A DNA stretch of 64,000 nt from Turritopsis dohrnii (lineage: Eukaryota > Cnidaria > Hydrozoa > Anthoathecata > Oceaniidae), in assembly GCA_027922465.2 (NCBI GenBank), contig BQMF02000665.1:1-64000 (forward strand), given 5' to 3'. Made by a program: the position numbers and the translations under genes. Positions 21,777 to 33,894 of the stretch are shown here, piece after piece. The first letter of the stretch is position 1; every line of letters begins with the position of its first letter. The notes under the pieces were generated by a model. It ran no database searches, was not told the origin of the DNA, and saw nothing but the letters and a program-made list of their open reading frames with translations.

Positions 21777-24001
21777 CAACCTCGAACCCAGGGTCTCTTG
21801 CCTTTTCGATATATGGATGGCGGCAAAGAAGACCCTGGCGAACGCTACTGAATTAACGAATTCTATTGGCTGAAAATATTACAACGACCGCAGGATTTTC
21901 GAGCAAAAAGAAGAAATCATCCGAGTTACTGCTGAGGAAGATAAGATATGGAGTCTGAAAATTTAATTATTCAAAATAACATTATTTTAGCTATCATTTC
22001 ATTTCACAAAGCACTGATATGGTAGCATTATGTATTTACAATGAGAACAACAAAAAGTTCTTAAAATAATCAACAAGTGAACAAGATCAATTTTCATGCT
22101 CTTTTGACTGATAAAACAACAGAATAGTGATGAATTATGGCAGTCTTTTTTTAGAAGAATATAGTTTCTAAGAACTTTAATTGTAGGCTCACACACATGT
22201 GCTAAAATTTAAGAGCATATTCAGAGATATGAGGATGAGCATCTTCAATCATTTCTTGGAGGAAAAAAAGAATTTTTTTTGACACAATTTTTGAATATTA
22301 TCAACAATAAAACTACAGAAATCACAATTACATGCAAATACATAGCTGAAACATTATTTGTTGATCACAGATTGACCTATATTTCCATATTTAAATATCA
22401 TAGAATCATGAAATTTATGTAGCTAATTTCCATTCACTCAGAATATAAATCACAACGTTTCTGAAGCAAATTCGTTCAATATGTGGGTCTAAACAAAGCG
22501 TTGCAATTCAGAAATGGAATCAAAAACTAAAACAAGCATGTATATATACATACATAGAATGAAAATGTAATCTAATTTTTACTTTACGGTATATGACAAT
22601 TTGTAGGATTTTCATAACAAGGTATACATTGACTTAAGAATTTTATATCTTGAGCTGTATATCGTTTAGCAAAATACATAACAGGATAAAGGTAAACTTT
22701 ACAATTAACAACAATACAGCGTTTACTCAAAACTAAACCATCTGCCATTATGGATTCAAGATCCCATGTCATGACTTAAAACTATATACGTCACATAGCT
22801 TGGTTATAAAAATCCTGCAAATTGTCATTTATTAAGTACCTTCAGAGAGAGAAGAATGGGCTGACAAGAATGACTGAGACGATTTAAGGGAAGATAATCT
22901 AAAAAGCAATTTCCCTGAAATTTGAAATATCGGTATTCATAGAGAATACCATCCTGTTTTCGATCATATAGTAACCTTGCAACTAACACAACAAATTATA
23001 TATGTTAAAATCTGGTTAAAATCCTGACAGGATCCTACACAAGATCCTACAAGAATTCATAATGAAAATAATTCTTTTTCAGTATATATAATAAAGGTAG
23101 TGAACATAATACAACAAACATAATTTTTAAGTATACTAATAAGTATATATTAACACTCGAGAAAGACTTCATAGGTTAAAGAAGAGTGAACATTATATCA
23201 GTTGTGTTTTTCTGTCTTCATTTGTGTTGTGACAGACGTATACTCAATAATACTTAGGACACTTACAAGAAGAAGTTATAGAGCTTTTTCGAAATAGACA
23301 TACATCTACTGACCAGTGAACTTAGCAAATTTTGATATAAATAACAATGTTGAATCATTTAATATATTTGAATAAGTTCTTCATTATTTAATGAGAATCT
23401 TCTCTCACTGCACTGTTGTTGCTTATGATGTATTATCTTCATAGTTTGTTTTCACTTTTTGTGTGCCTTTATTGGTTATTTATATTTTCTTTTGTGGAAG
23501 ATTGAACCACAATACACTCAAGTTTTAATTTTCTGTTCATTTTTTTACTTTTGTCCACTCTATACATGGTTTCTGTGTGTCTCTAAAATAGACACCACAG
23601 CTCGTTACAAAGATAAAATCCACACAACACCAAACGAATTTTGCAATCTCCCTTTTATCATTCAAGGCTTTCGAATGTAATAACCTTGATAAGGAATAAA
23701 ATCTTTATCAAATCAGAAACACCGTCTTTCCAGAATAATGTTGAAGTCTTGGATATGTAAACAACTTTAAAGTTTTGCGGAAGAGCTCGAGTGAACTCGA
23801 CGAATTATATTTGGTCTCTATATTGGTTGTAATGTGATTATGTAAAAAACTGAATGCACGAGACAAAATTTCTTCGGGCCACCTCTTATAAAAATTACAC
23901 AGATTTTGTGTAATTTTCATGTCACGTGACCAGCGTTCGCCAAGGTCTTCTTTGCCGCCATCCGTATATCGAAAAGGCAAGAGACCCTGGGTTCAAGGTT
24001 G
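21777..24001. mobile_element. Mutator-like element with long inverted ends
   Basis: 2.2 kb between inverted ends of over 60 bp (CAACCTCGAACCCAGGGTCT at the left) flanked by a perfect 9-bp duplication GTATTCACT at 21768-21776 and 24002-24010. A 9-bp duplication with long ends suits the Mutator/MULE superfamily. No transposase recognised; the short ORF at 23980-23708 starts inside the end repeat and is not convincing. A solo end of the same family lies at about 37365-37410. Confidence 0.75.
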
Positions 24002-24149
24002 GTATTCACTCTGTTATAATTTCATTAATTTTCTGGGGGTAAGCAATGATCTTTCCACTATATATACAATTATATAATTAAACTCCCCGTGCATAAGTCA
24101 TAAACGTTTGTATTAACCCCAAAGGGATACTTTTACAGTACACCGTATA

Positions 24150-25015
24150 CAGTGTGTCCACGAGAAAGTGGGCACCTAACTTTCAATAAGTATATCTTTT
24201 GTTTTTCGTCCTTGTTTTTTTCAATTTTTATATTAACAGAAAGAAAATTTTTTGCTCTTTCTAAATATATGACCTTTTTCATAGGAAAAACAAATTTTTC
24301 GGGAAATATAATCGATTTTATCATGAAACCATGACATTAAATCAATAATGATCAATTAACGCTTGCTTGAATAGGTGTTAACGACTCGAGTAGCATGGGA
24401 AATCATATAAAACTAAAATATTGTAATAAAGCTGCGTTCATACAAGGAAAACTTTACGTTTTTACAAGCTTGAAACATGAAGTTTCATTTCTAAAACTCT
24501 TTTACAAAGATTTAAGAACTTTGACCCGTGCTTTTTGATGGTGGATTTCTACCCAGAAACTGTTGTCTAAAAGCCTGACTAACAGCTACATAGCTGTTTG
24601 ACTCATGAAACTTTCTTCTTATGATTGAATGAATTTCATGAAAAGTTTGTCTTCTCGCTTATAAAGATTTTGGCAATGCTTTAGGAATATGAAATTATTA
24701 AATCATAATAAAAAATTTAAGGAATACACAATGAAAAAAAGTTTGTGCCTTCTAAAAAAATTTCGTGACAAAATTAGCACAACACCAACAACAGCGGTTG
24801 TTTCAACGAAACAAAAGGCTAATTGCTCGTTAAAAGTCTGTTTTATTGATTATTACAAAATTAACAACCGTATCGAAACAAAAAGTAACAACTTATATTT
24901 TTGGAAAGCTCAAAAAATCTTCTATCCAACGGTATAAAAACCGCATTGTATTGTTAAAAATTCGAAAAGTTATTTGTGTTTTAAACAAGGTGCCCACTTT
25001 CTGGTGGACACACTG
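24150..25015. mobile_element. Mariner-like non-autonomous element
   Basis: 866 bp between inverted ends CAGTGTGTCCACGAGAAAGT... and ...CTTTCTGGTGGACACACTG, flanked by TA on both sides. No transposase. The CAGTGTG end is shared with at least three other elements in the window. Confidence 0.8.
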
Positions 25016-25086
25016 TATATCGAGACAATGAATGCAATAACATAAATGCTCACGCAGTCATTATGTCTAACGTATTCCCAATTATA

Positions 25087-25295
25087 CAGTGTGTATCGAA
25101 ATGTCTTATCCACCAACTTTCAAGGCGTATATCTCATTATATGTCTGATAAAATATTGTGAATTTTATATCACAAGAAAGAGCTTTTCATGCTCTATTCA
25201 ATAATATAAAATGTTTGCCAAAATATTTGTTCTACGAAAAGATATTGAAAAAAACCCCAACGATTTGGTTCATTAAGACATTTTGATACACACTG
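25087..25295. mobile_element. Mariner-like MITE
   Basis: 209 bp between CAGTGTGTATCGAAATGTCT and its near-complement, flanked by TA. Its left ~190 bp match, inverted, the longer partial copy ending at 62475, so it is an internal-deletion derivative of that element. Confidence 0.8.
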
Positions 25296-25441
25296 TATTA
25301 AATGTTAATTACCTTCGCAGTTGCAAAAACTATCACCCCCGGTTTTCATCAAATCCTTACAAGCTTGTAAACACGAGAAACATGCGACCTAAGTGACTTT
25401 AAAAGATTGTGTTCATCGACTTATTTCGACTTATTTCCTTT

Positions 25442-27303
25442 TTATATATTTCCCCGTAGGGCGAAATATATGTTAAAACCGGCAGTTTCCTTCTTCATCT
25501 TCTCCGTTCACTTTTATAGCCGCGGTTCAGTATTGCATTTCCACCTAGCCGCCAAAGTAGATAAGAATAGAGGCTAGTCTACAGTGAAGTAAGTGCGCCA
25601 TTTTTTTTCAGTCAGTGCAGATTGTCAGTAGAAGACTTTGCTTTTCCTGCCAGCTTTTAAAATGATTCAAAAGATACAAGGTTGTTAAATGATGGAAATA
25701 ATCGTTTTAGTTCAGTGTTAAAGGTTTTGCAAAAACTTTTTAATGAACGTGTAAAGTACAGAAAAAAACATTGTTTTGTTTTTGTTGATAACAATAATGA
25801 TGCTATCTATGCTATGGATGATTGGTTGGTAGTTAAATGTTTGGAACAGCAAAACATTGAAGCTGTGATTTCAGTGCAAAGACGAAAATTCATTATCAAT
25901 ACAGGCTGAAGATTTATTTTTATTTTACATCCTGATTTGACAGGGTATAATGTATATATACAGAATGAATAATGTATAGCCAAACTGAACTGACACAGCA
26001 CGCACATGATGTACAGCCACCACAAGGGAAACCTTTTATACGTGGAGAACAAGTAGTTTAACCAATTATGTTAATTCAAAGAGTACATTACAAAAACAGC
26101 AAGTAAAAACGTGATGTCGTATATGCGATAAGATGTTCCAGAAAACAAATTACGTACAATATTTTTATACACAGGATTGAGACAGATAATAACTTGAAAG
26201 AACCTGGTTGAATGTGCTTCCCTGGACTGGATAGGCTGGATACTATGGATTAATTCAATGATCACGCATACTGTTTTGATACTGTATTATGATATTTTAT
26301 TTTGTAAAAAGTATATATATAATATTTATACTGTCAACTTTCCTTACACAAACAACAAACATAAATTAAAACACAATCCAACATAAGAATCTGTAAATTA
26401 AATCAAACCAGAACTCAAATTTCTTTTTTTGGCTTCGTAGTGATTTGGTTATGGATGTGTATTTTCACTACCAAAATTTGTTTGTTTTTTTCATTTGAGA
26501 TTTACGAAAGTCATTTTTATCACATAGTAAATAATGAGTGTCCACATACTTTTGTGACTGAGATGTTTATTCTGAATACTAGAATTTAATTTTATAAATT
26601 GTCACTTTTAAGACCATCTCTTTTTGGAAAATAACTCTTGTCCTAATTTGAAATGCTACACAGCACAAATTTGGATTGTTTTTGATAGTTATTTGCTGTT
26701 TACCCCAAAGTATTTTTAATACTTAGACTGTAGTATTAAAATTAGGTTTGACAATTTTCTTTTCTTCTTTTGTAAACTTGTAAACAAATTTCATTGTATG
26801 ATGTTGTAAAATAGTTTAATACGAGTTACGAAAGCTGTGTTCTGTGGAATTACATTGTTTGCCATGATATTACTGTGTAAAAGGATGTCAAGGTTCTGCA
26901 GCAATGAAGATCATACGTTTATTATGATGAATTTACCTTATACTTATTGATGCAGTTGTTGATATTCAGTTGTTTAAGGGGAAATACTAGTTGCATTTAG
27001 GTCTTCCAATTTTTAGCTTTGTCCATAATAACTTCTCATAACTCATAACTTTTTTTAACTCCTCAGCAAAAATTATAAGAGAAACCATGTCACATGACCA
27101 TGAATATCTTCATTTCATAATAAATTCGAAATAACTTCCTTTGTGGTATTAAATTGAATTCTACCCTGATTAGTATGGACAGCATTTTTATTTGCGTTGA
27201 TGGTAGTTATACCACTTTTCTTATGGTCTTCTATGTACACACAATAATTGATAAAAGTTTTGCAACTTTGGGGAAATATATAGTCGCATTTTTGCGAATC
27301 TTG
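25442..27303 (+). mobile_element. Helentron-like copy H1 (complete, 1.86 kb)
   Basis: Begins TTATATATTTCCCC with a terminal hairpin (ATATTTC paired with GAAATAT) and ends GTCGCATTTTTGCGAATCTTG. It is flanked by T-rich sequence and shows no target duplication. It contains a 75-aa ORF (25682-25909) but no Rep or helicase, so it is non-autonomous. Related sequence recurs inverted at 27930-30197 and 56003-58371. Confidence 0.65.
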
Positions 27304-27929
27304 TTTCATTTTCCAATGGTTTTGTTAAGACGAGATGCTGTTTAGGGTTCAGTTATATGCAAACCAAAGTGAAAGATCAATTCCTTATAGATGAAGCATT
27401 TCAAAAACTTATGTTCGTTGTTCGTAAAAGGAAAATTGACAGTCATATATTTAATTTTGCAAAATAAAATATGATATACAGCATCAAATGTATACTGATG
27501 CATGACCATATATATACTTCATAGTAAACTGTTGTTGAATTAAACAACTATCCAGAGAAGCACACTCGACCAGTATTTTTTCTATTTCAAGATTTGTCTC
27601 AATCGTCTGTGTATTAAAACATTATATATACGTAATTGGTTTTCTGAACTTCTTCTTGGATACACGACATCATATATTTACTTGCTGTTTTTGTATGTAC
27701 TCTTTGAATTAAACGGTTGAACTGGTTGTTCTCCACATGAAAAGGGTTTCTTTTATGGCTGTATTATCATCGTGCTTTCAGTTCAGTAAGGCTACATAAA
27801 TAAATCTTCATCCTGGCTGTTGATAATGAATGTTCACCTTTGCACTGAAATCACAGCTTCAATGGCTTGTTGTTCCAAGCATTTATCTACCAATCATCAT
27901 AAATAACACATTACTGTTTTCAACAAAAA
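27304..27929 (-). mobile_element. Helentron-like partial copy
   Basis: From about 27349 the sequence matches the middle of H2 (compare 27413-27480 with 29352-29430) in the same orientation. It ends abruptly at 27929, where the 3' terminus of H2 starts. It lacks its own 5' end, consistent with end-to-tail insertion or truncation. Confidence 0.55.
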
Positions 27930-30197
27930 CAAGATTCGCAAAAATGCGACTATATATTTCCCCAAAGTTGCAAACATTTTACCAATTATTGTGTGTACAT
28001 TGATAACCATGAGAAAAATGTATCGTTAAATAATTACAGTATAACTACCATCGACCTGATACTCAGGTTGAATTTAATGCCACAAAAAAACTTACTTTGA
28101 AGTTATTATGAAATGAAATTGTTCACGGTCAAATGATAAGGTTTCTCTAAAATTTTTTGCTGAGGAGTTAACAAGTGACTGAGAAGTTACTATGGACACG
28201 TAGCTAAAATTTGGAAGACCTAAATGCGACATATATTTTCCCTTAAACAACTGCAGATCAACAAACTCATCAACGTGTAAGACAATTTCATCTTAATATA
28301 AGATGTATGATCTTTATTGTTGCAGAAGCTTGGCAAGTTTCCTATTTGTAACTCAAACAAAACTATCTTACAACATCATACAATCAAATTTGTATACAGG
28401 TTTTCTGTACAAAAGAAGAAAAGAAAATTGTTAAACCTAATTTTGATACCACAGTTTACTTTGGAGTAGACACATAAGCAAATAACTATCAAAAGTAATC
28501 AAAATTTCTACTAACAAATATTACGTGTAACATTTCAAATTAGGACAGAATAGTTATTTTTTAAAAAAAGATGGCCTTAGAGTGCGTTTACATGAGAGCC
28601 GTAGTGACCTCAAACCAGTTTGAAATTTTTAGCTGTTTGAAATCGCCATTCTGTTTACATGAGAAATTTCGATAAGGTCTTGGAGAGTTTTGTCGAGTAA
28701 ATATCGAAACAATAGATTTACTAGTTTCTAGCTCTGTATACGAGTGCGTTTTTACACGAGAGCTGTACTGAACCCACACCGGTTTGAGATTTCAATACGG
28801 GTAGAAATATTTTCTATGCACGATGGAATAAATTTAGCACATTCTATATTTTTATTTCGTGTGTCAGCAAAATTTAATTAACATGCTTAGCTTGTTAACA
28901 CATTGTATGATAAAACAATGAAATGTGAAAACTTTCACACCTTTCCAAGCTGTATCGAAATTTCAAACCTACTTCTTAAGTAGGTTTTCAGTACGGCCGT
29001 TATCATGTAAACATCGCTAAAGGTTTGACCAGGAACCGTAGTGAAATAATTACCCATATCGAAACTCGTAACAGGAGCATTGAAATTTCAAACCGGGTTG
29101 AGTTCACTAAGGCTCTCGTGTAAACGCACTCTTAAAGTGGCTAATTTATAAAACTAAATTCAAGTATATATTCAGAATAACAGAAATATTTATTTTGTGT
29201 TTATTTTGTGGTAAAAACGACCTTCATATATAAATCCTAATGGAAAAAAAAACTTTGGTAGTATATCCATAACCAAATCACTACATAGCTGAAAGTAGAA
29301 GTTCGTGCTCCGTCTTGATTTAAATTACAGACTGTCATTTGTGTTGTGTTTTGAATTACGTTCGTTGTTCGTACAGGAAAATTGACAGTACATATATTAA
29401 ATTTTGCAAAATAAAATATGATATACAGTATCAAAACAGTATACGTGATCGTGGAATTCATCCATGTGAACCATGTTTCCGTTGTTGGATTAAATGACTA
29501 TATATATAATACATTTTAAAGTATTATACGTAATAGGTTTTCTGTACTTCTTGTTGCATATACGACATCATGTTTTTACTAACTATTTTTGTATGTACTT
29601 TTTGAAACTGGTTGAACTGGTCGTTCTCCCCACATGAAAAGGGTTTCCTTTGCTTTATAGCTGGTACATCATGCTTTCAGTTCAGTTGAGTTCTACATTA
29701 TATCAGGATGTAAAATAAAAATAAATCTTCAGCCTGGCTATTGATAATGAAATTTCACCTTTGCACTGAAACCACAGCTTCAATGGTTTGCTGTTCGAAG
29801 CATACTAATTACCAATCATCATAACAATGTTATCAACAAAAACAAAACATCATTGCATTGATATATACATCAATTTTTTCTGGTTTTACACGTTCATTCA
29901 AAAGTTTTTACAAAGCTTTTTAAGACAACACTGAACTAAAACGATTCATTTCCATCATTTAACGTTTCATCTATTGATCTAGCAGAAAAAAAACAAAAAT
30001 CTTCCACTCATCTGCACTGACTGAAAAAATGGCGTGCTGTAGACTAGCCTCTATTCTTTTCTACTTTGGCGGCGCTAGGCGAAAATTCAATACCGAACCC
30101 CGGCTATAACAGTGAAACGGAGAAGAAGGAGAAGAAGAAGAAGGAGAAGGAAAATGCCGGTTTTAACATATATTTCGTCCTATGGGGAAATATATAA
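27930..30197 (-). mobile_element. Helentron-like copy H2 with Harbinger-like MITE inside
   Basis: Its 3' hairpin end lies at 27930 and its 5' hairpin end at 30197. Apart from a 552-bp MITE at 28580-29131 it is collinear with H1 in inverse orientation, so H1 and H2 form a large imperfect palindrome with a ~600-bp centre. No protein recognised. Confidence 0.65.
28580..29131. mobile_element. Harbinger-like MITE 2
   Basis: 552 bp with inverted ends GAGTGCGTTTACAYGAGAGCC-type and a perfect TTA duplication (28577-28579, 29132-29134). Two other copies of the host repeat, at about 26605-26630 and 56680-56700, lack it and read through a single TTA, which confirms the boundaries. Confidence 0.85.
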
Positions 30198-31388
30198 TAA
30201 AATCTATTTGCTGATTTCATATTATGAACGTTTCTTTACTTAACACTAAACAGTCAAACAAAACACTGAAACGATGTATTGATGACTCATACATGCATGT
30301 ATATTATGTCTCTGGATAAATAATCATTGAGGAGATCAGATGTGTTTCATTACTGCCAGTCAGTTAATATTTAATTTAAACTGGCTTAATCCTCCCGTGG
30401 TTGTGATAATCATAATAATATTTTGTTCAGTTGGCTAGAATGTAAATCTTCACAATTGCTCATTTTGTAAGTCATGCTCAGGTAATTCTAGGAACAAGTT
30501 TTCATCCTTTTGTGGTCATATTGATTGATTTGATTCACTAGCTTGTTTCTGTTGATTTGATATTATGAAACCATTATATAACTAATGACCTTTTCTGCTT
30601 GATAGCTAATTTTCTAGACAGAAAGTGGTGGTTTAGTTAAAGCTACATGATCTTTTTGATTGACAAATGAAAGATATGTAATAGTAAACAGTGATTGTTG
30701 ATTATTAAAACTTGATATAGTGCATTGAAGAGCATTGAAGCTTTCTGCACGTTTGTTGAAATCTTATGGTTGATATAACTAGCAATGTATCCCTGAGATG
30801 GATCCCTTGTACATTAAGAATTGTGTGGAAGTTTGATGTGATATGAAAAATTCAAGATTTTTATCATAGTTGCATTCTTCATTATGGAGCATTTCGTCGC
30901 ATCGATTTTAGGGAAAACACAGATCCACAAGAATGAGGCTCAAATGTCAACAACTAGCTTCCTCAGACTTAATTTGAATTATCCGATACCTGGGTTATTG
31001 TTAAATGTTTCGTAACATTTACTCTTTCACTCCTTCAAACAACAATAGACAATCTTTGTAATTTTAAAAATTACATTGCATCCAGCTACAGCGCTGCTAT
31101 ACAGACTGTCCGGTCCGTCTTTTTTGTAATTTTTTATGACATACATGACTTGACGGCCTGGCTTCACTTTAAAATTCATTATGTGACAATGGAATTCTAC
31201 ATGACCGTGGGACATTTTATTCCGTAACTTTAATACTTAAATACCTTGTCTTGAAGATTGTTTAATAATTGAATATGCTTCTATTATATTTTAATTCCAC
31301 AGAGTCAGCAATTGTGTGTTTCTTGCAAACTTTAGCATGTGGCATACATCAGGAATGAAAACAACATAATTTGTAAATTTAAACTATC

Positions 31389-32041
31389 CTGTTTTTCCAA
31401 ACTTTAGTGTGATCATGATCAAAAACAATTTTTGTTTCTTTCTTGTCTTTTTTATGTATACTTCTTGGCTATTTTTTTTGTTTGTTGAACCGAACGGATT
31501 TTTTAAATTTCGTCAATAATTTCCTTTTGCTGCCACAATGATTTCCATTGTTCATCAATAATTTTGAAAAACAAATTGCAAGTTCAAACTGTCTATATCA
31601 TATTGCTTCAACTGTTTATGAAAAATGTTTGAATATTTGGACCAAAATTCACTGTTGGTGAGTCAAAATAGTTATGATTTTCCATTAGGTCGTGTCTGGA
31701 ATATTTAAGCATGTTTGAGCCTTAGTAATGTTGAACTTCATTGGAGTAAAATATGCTAAAACACTAGTGCTGAGCTGGTGCAAGAAAAAAAGACAACTAA
31801 AACAAAAACGTATTTCAATACATTTTTTTGTTTACTCTAAGACTCCTTATGAACTCAGAAAATATAAATGATTTTTCAGATTTGGTGAATGCTTACATGA
31901 TGTAACAACACCAGGATCGTTTCGTTTTGATTTTATTTTTCTTTTAGAACAAAAGATTTCTTCTACAACTACTAACAAACATTCATCGTGAAAAATCCAA
32001 TCGAAAAAAAGTTTTAAGATATTTGAGAGATACCGAATTGT
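31389..32041. other. No feature recognised (downstream of GST)
   Basis: AT-rich sequence just past the inner edge of the inverted duplication. It should include the GST 3' UTR and poly(A) signal; an AATAAA-type signal cannot be assigned with confidence. Confidence 0.4.
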
Positions 32042-32197
32042 TTAATATTTTCTCTGTTCCACATGTTGTTTGATAGCGTCAACAGCACCAACTCTTTCTG
32101 CTAATGCTTTCAACTCAGGATAGTCATTTAAGTAACTCGAATCAGCTTTCACCACCATTTCATGTTGAGAGAAGAAAAGAATATCAGCTAACGAGAT
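32042..32197 (-). CDS. GST exon 4 (last)
   Basis: 156 nt with acceptor ATTCCAG. Begins SLADILFFSQHEMVV after one Ile and ends with a TAA at 32044-32042. This short terminal exon is easily missed because it lies in a frame crossed by stops upstream. Confidence 0.9.
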   Translation of the reverse strand: MSLADILFFSQHEMVVKADSSYLNDYPELKALAERVGAVDAIKQHVEQRKY

Positions 32198-33894
32198 CTG
32201 GAATGACGAAAATTGTACTCGTGTAAAAACATTCAGAAATAAGTATATACAATTGACTTCGTTATCTTAAAAAACATATAAAACTTCGCAAACAAAAACC
32301 TTGGCGCCATCAGCATTAACAGCCCGCTATAATTCTCGTAATCTCGCTATAATTTTCGTAATCTCGCTATAAGCTCGTAATCTTGCTATAATTTTCGTAA
32401 TCTCGAATGTTTCATCCGATCCATTGAGAGTTTGAGATGGTGGGACTCGACTTTACACACTTGAACTGCGTAAAACATCTCAATGTTACTGTTGCTTCAG
32501 ACTTTGTTAATGAATGAGGCAGAATACTGAACCTCACTGACTCCTTCTTACTCCATCTCACAAGGTTTACAATTTTACCCAACGAAGAAGACTTTGCACA
32601 GACAAATATGGATGAAACAAAATGCATATTTTGCACACGAGAGAAATTGTGACTTACCTTATCACTGACAAAATAGCCATTCCCTTCATTATTTCGTTTT
32701 AATAGTTCATTTACGTATGACCATCTTATTTTTGCTGCGTCCAATTTCAGGTATTCGGAAATTTTCGCTTTCTAACATTGCATAATAAAGCGTTAAACAG
32801 AAAAGTAAAGATAATGAACTGTGTAGAATAGAACTGAAAATTGCAGCGTGCTGATGTCAGCAGTTGTAATCCCTCAATGGAGCAATAACACACGGGACTG
32901 GAAAAAGCAACTGACTAATATCAAAATGGCGGTGAATCAAGTTCTGACTCAGCTTTCCCACAAACTTACAGAACATTGTTTCTCACACAAATCGAAGCAA
33001 ACACCACTCCAAAATATTCCCACTCTTGCAATGTAACCCTATCATAAAAACGAATTCGGAAGATTTGTTTACCTTTTGTTCTTCAGTCGATACTTTATCG
33101 TAATAAACGATCTTGACCATTTCCATTCCAACTTCAAAAAGAGTTTCACATACTTGATCAATGACACACCTGTCCATGTTGTTGCTACCATATAAGCCAA
33201 ATTCGTTTGCGAGATATCGGAAAATGGCTGCCGAATGACATATAGCTACTCCGTCAACTTCTAACGTTGGCATTTGCTTCAGCGGGAACCGTTTTGCTTA
33301 AAATGAAAGGTAAGCAAGTTATCAAAGATAATCCATGCAGGAAAACCTATTAAACTAAATTTATATCCATATCAAAATCTTTGACTGAAAATATGCCAGT
33401 AACGGTTGATCGTAGCGAAACAATCCCATACATTTTTGTGCTGACTTTTGCATTCGAGCTGTACAACATGGGTTCACTTTCCAGTCGCGATTCCCTGATT
33501 TAACTTTTTCTCAAAGTTTTTACCTGGGTTTCTAGCCTAGATTTTTGAACGATCCTATCATCGTCAATCTTGTCGTTACGAGTTCATAATGCAAGGAAAC
33601 TGTTCTGCTGGAGCTGATAGCATTATTTTAATTTATGGAAATCTCCATAGCAAATCTCATAAAGAAGATTTTATTACAAGAAAAAAGCATTGTATAATGA
33701 AGATCTTGAAATACGAGATATGACACTTCATAGAATATGGAAAGGATATACTCACTGTCTTCTTTAATTTCTGACCATTCATTAGAAGGGTACAAGTTGT
33801 CAGTGAACTCGACTCCGGCGAGTTTAAACATCAATCGTGCACATTCCCCTCTACCAGCCGCAGGAAAATAATTCAAGACATATTTTGGAGCCAT
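32042..33894 (-). CDS. Sigma-class-like glutathione S-transferase, 4 exons
   Basis: Joining 33894-33756, 33296-33073, 32771-32658 and 32197-32042 gives 633 nt, 210 residues plus stop; every junction is GT-AG and in phase. The protein conjugates glutathione to electrophiles, or isomerises prostaglandins in some sigma enzymes, in the cytosol. The N-terminal thioredoxin-like domain has the catalytic Tyr in NYFPAAGRGECAR (about Tyr9), the cis-Pro loop QMPTLEVDG and the glutathione-binding HSAAIFRYLANEFGLYG. The helical C-terminal domain follows, ending with SLADILFF, a helix common to the family, and VEQRKY. Length is normal for the class. The ATG at 33894 gives the expected MAPKYVLNYF start. Exon 1 leaves one base that exon 2 completes into a Thr codon. 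Nothing is broken, so this is the best candidate for a working gene. It sits between the two arms of the inverted duplication. Confidence 0.92.
32658..32771 (-). CDS. GST exon 3
   Basis: 114 nt, phase 0 at both sides, acceptor GTTAG and donor GTAAGT. Encodes KISEYLKLDAAKIRW through GYFVSDK. Confidence 0.9.
33073..33296 (-). CDS. GST exon 2
   Basis: 224 nt with acceptor TTTTAAG and donor GTAAAC. Encodes the QMPTLEVDG loop, the Ser-containing glutathione site and the first C-terminal-domain helices up to STEEQK. Confidence 0.9.
33756..33894 (-). CDS. GST exon 1 (coding part)
   Basis: 139 nt encoding the first beta-alpha-beta unit with the catalytic Tyr. Donor GTGAGT at 33755-33750. A 5' UTR exon upstream is possible. 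Confidence 0.88.

Larger units (their letters stand above)
21356..25398. mobile_element. piggyBac-like element shell with nested insertions
   Basis: TTAA at 21352-21355 and at 25399-25402 flanks inverted ends AGTCACTTAGGTCGCA and its complement. TTAA duplication is diagnostic of piggyBac. The left end is split by a Harbinger-like MITE, and the intact right end gives the empty-site control. No transposase is visible; almost all the length is later insertions (a Mutator-like element and two mariner-like MITEs). Confidence 0.55.
20923..30197 (-). mobile_element. 9.3-kb Helentron-like composite insertion
   Basis: The inverted duplicate at about 51836-51843 reads straight across this site (AGATATTA then TTTTATG), so the whole 9.3 kb is a later insertion and no target duplication can be seen. 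On the minus strand the 5' end at 30197 is TTATATATTTCCCC, which folds into a terminal hairpin. The 3' end at 20923 has GTCGCATTTTTGCGA (a hairpin) then ATCTTG before T-rich flank. Insertion without duplication next to T, a 3' hairpin and asymmetric inverted ends are Helitron/Helentron traits. No Rep-helicase is present. The inside is a pile-up of further copies and other transposons. Confidence 0.6.
16620..31388 (+). repeat. Inverted duplication, left copy (interrupted)
   Basis: The segments 16620-20922 and 30198-31388 match, in inverted order, 55857-51843 and 51836-48672. I checked matching blocks near 16620/55857, 16920/55100, 18800/54750, 20450/52350, 20900/51860, 30240/51820 and 31300/48750; identity by eye is roughly 80-90%. 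Two insertions present here are absent from the other copy: 16996-18570 and 20923-30197. It may be a segmental duplication, or two copies of a large unrecognised transposon. Confidence 0.8.

Noticed and set aside
23708..23980. 90-aa ORF as a Mutator-like transposase
   Set aside because: It begins inside the terminal inverted repeat and shows no transposase motif.
31027..31215. 62-aa ORF as a host gene
   Set aside because: It lies in the inverted duplication and the homologous stretch at about 50820-50990 is not open in the same frame.
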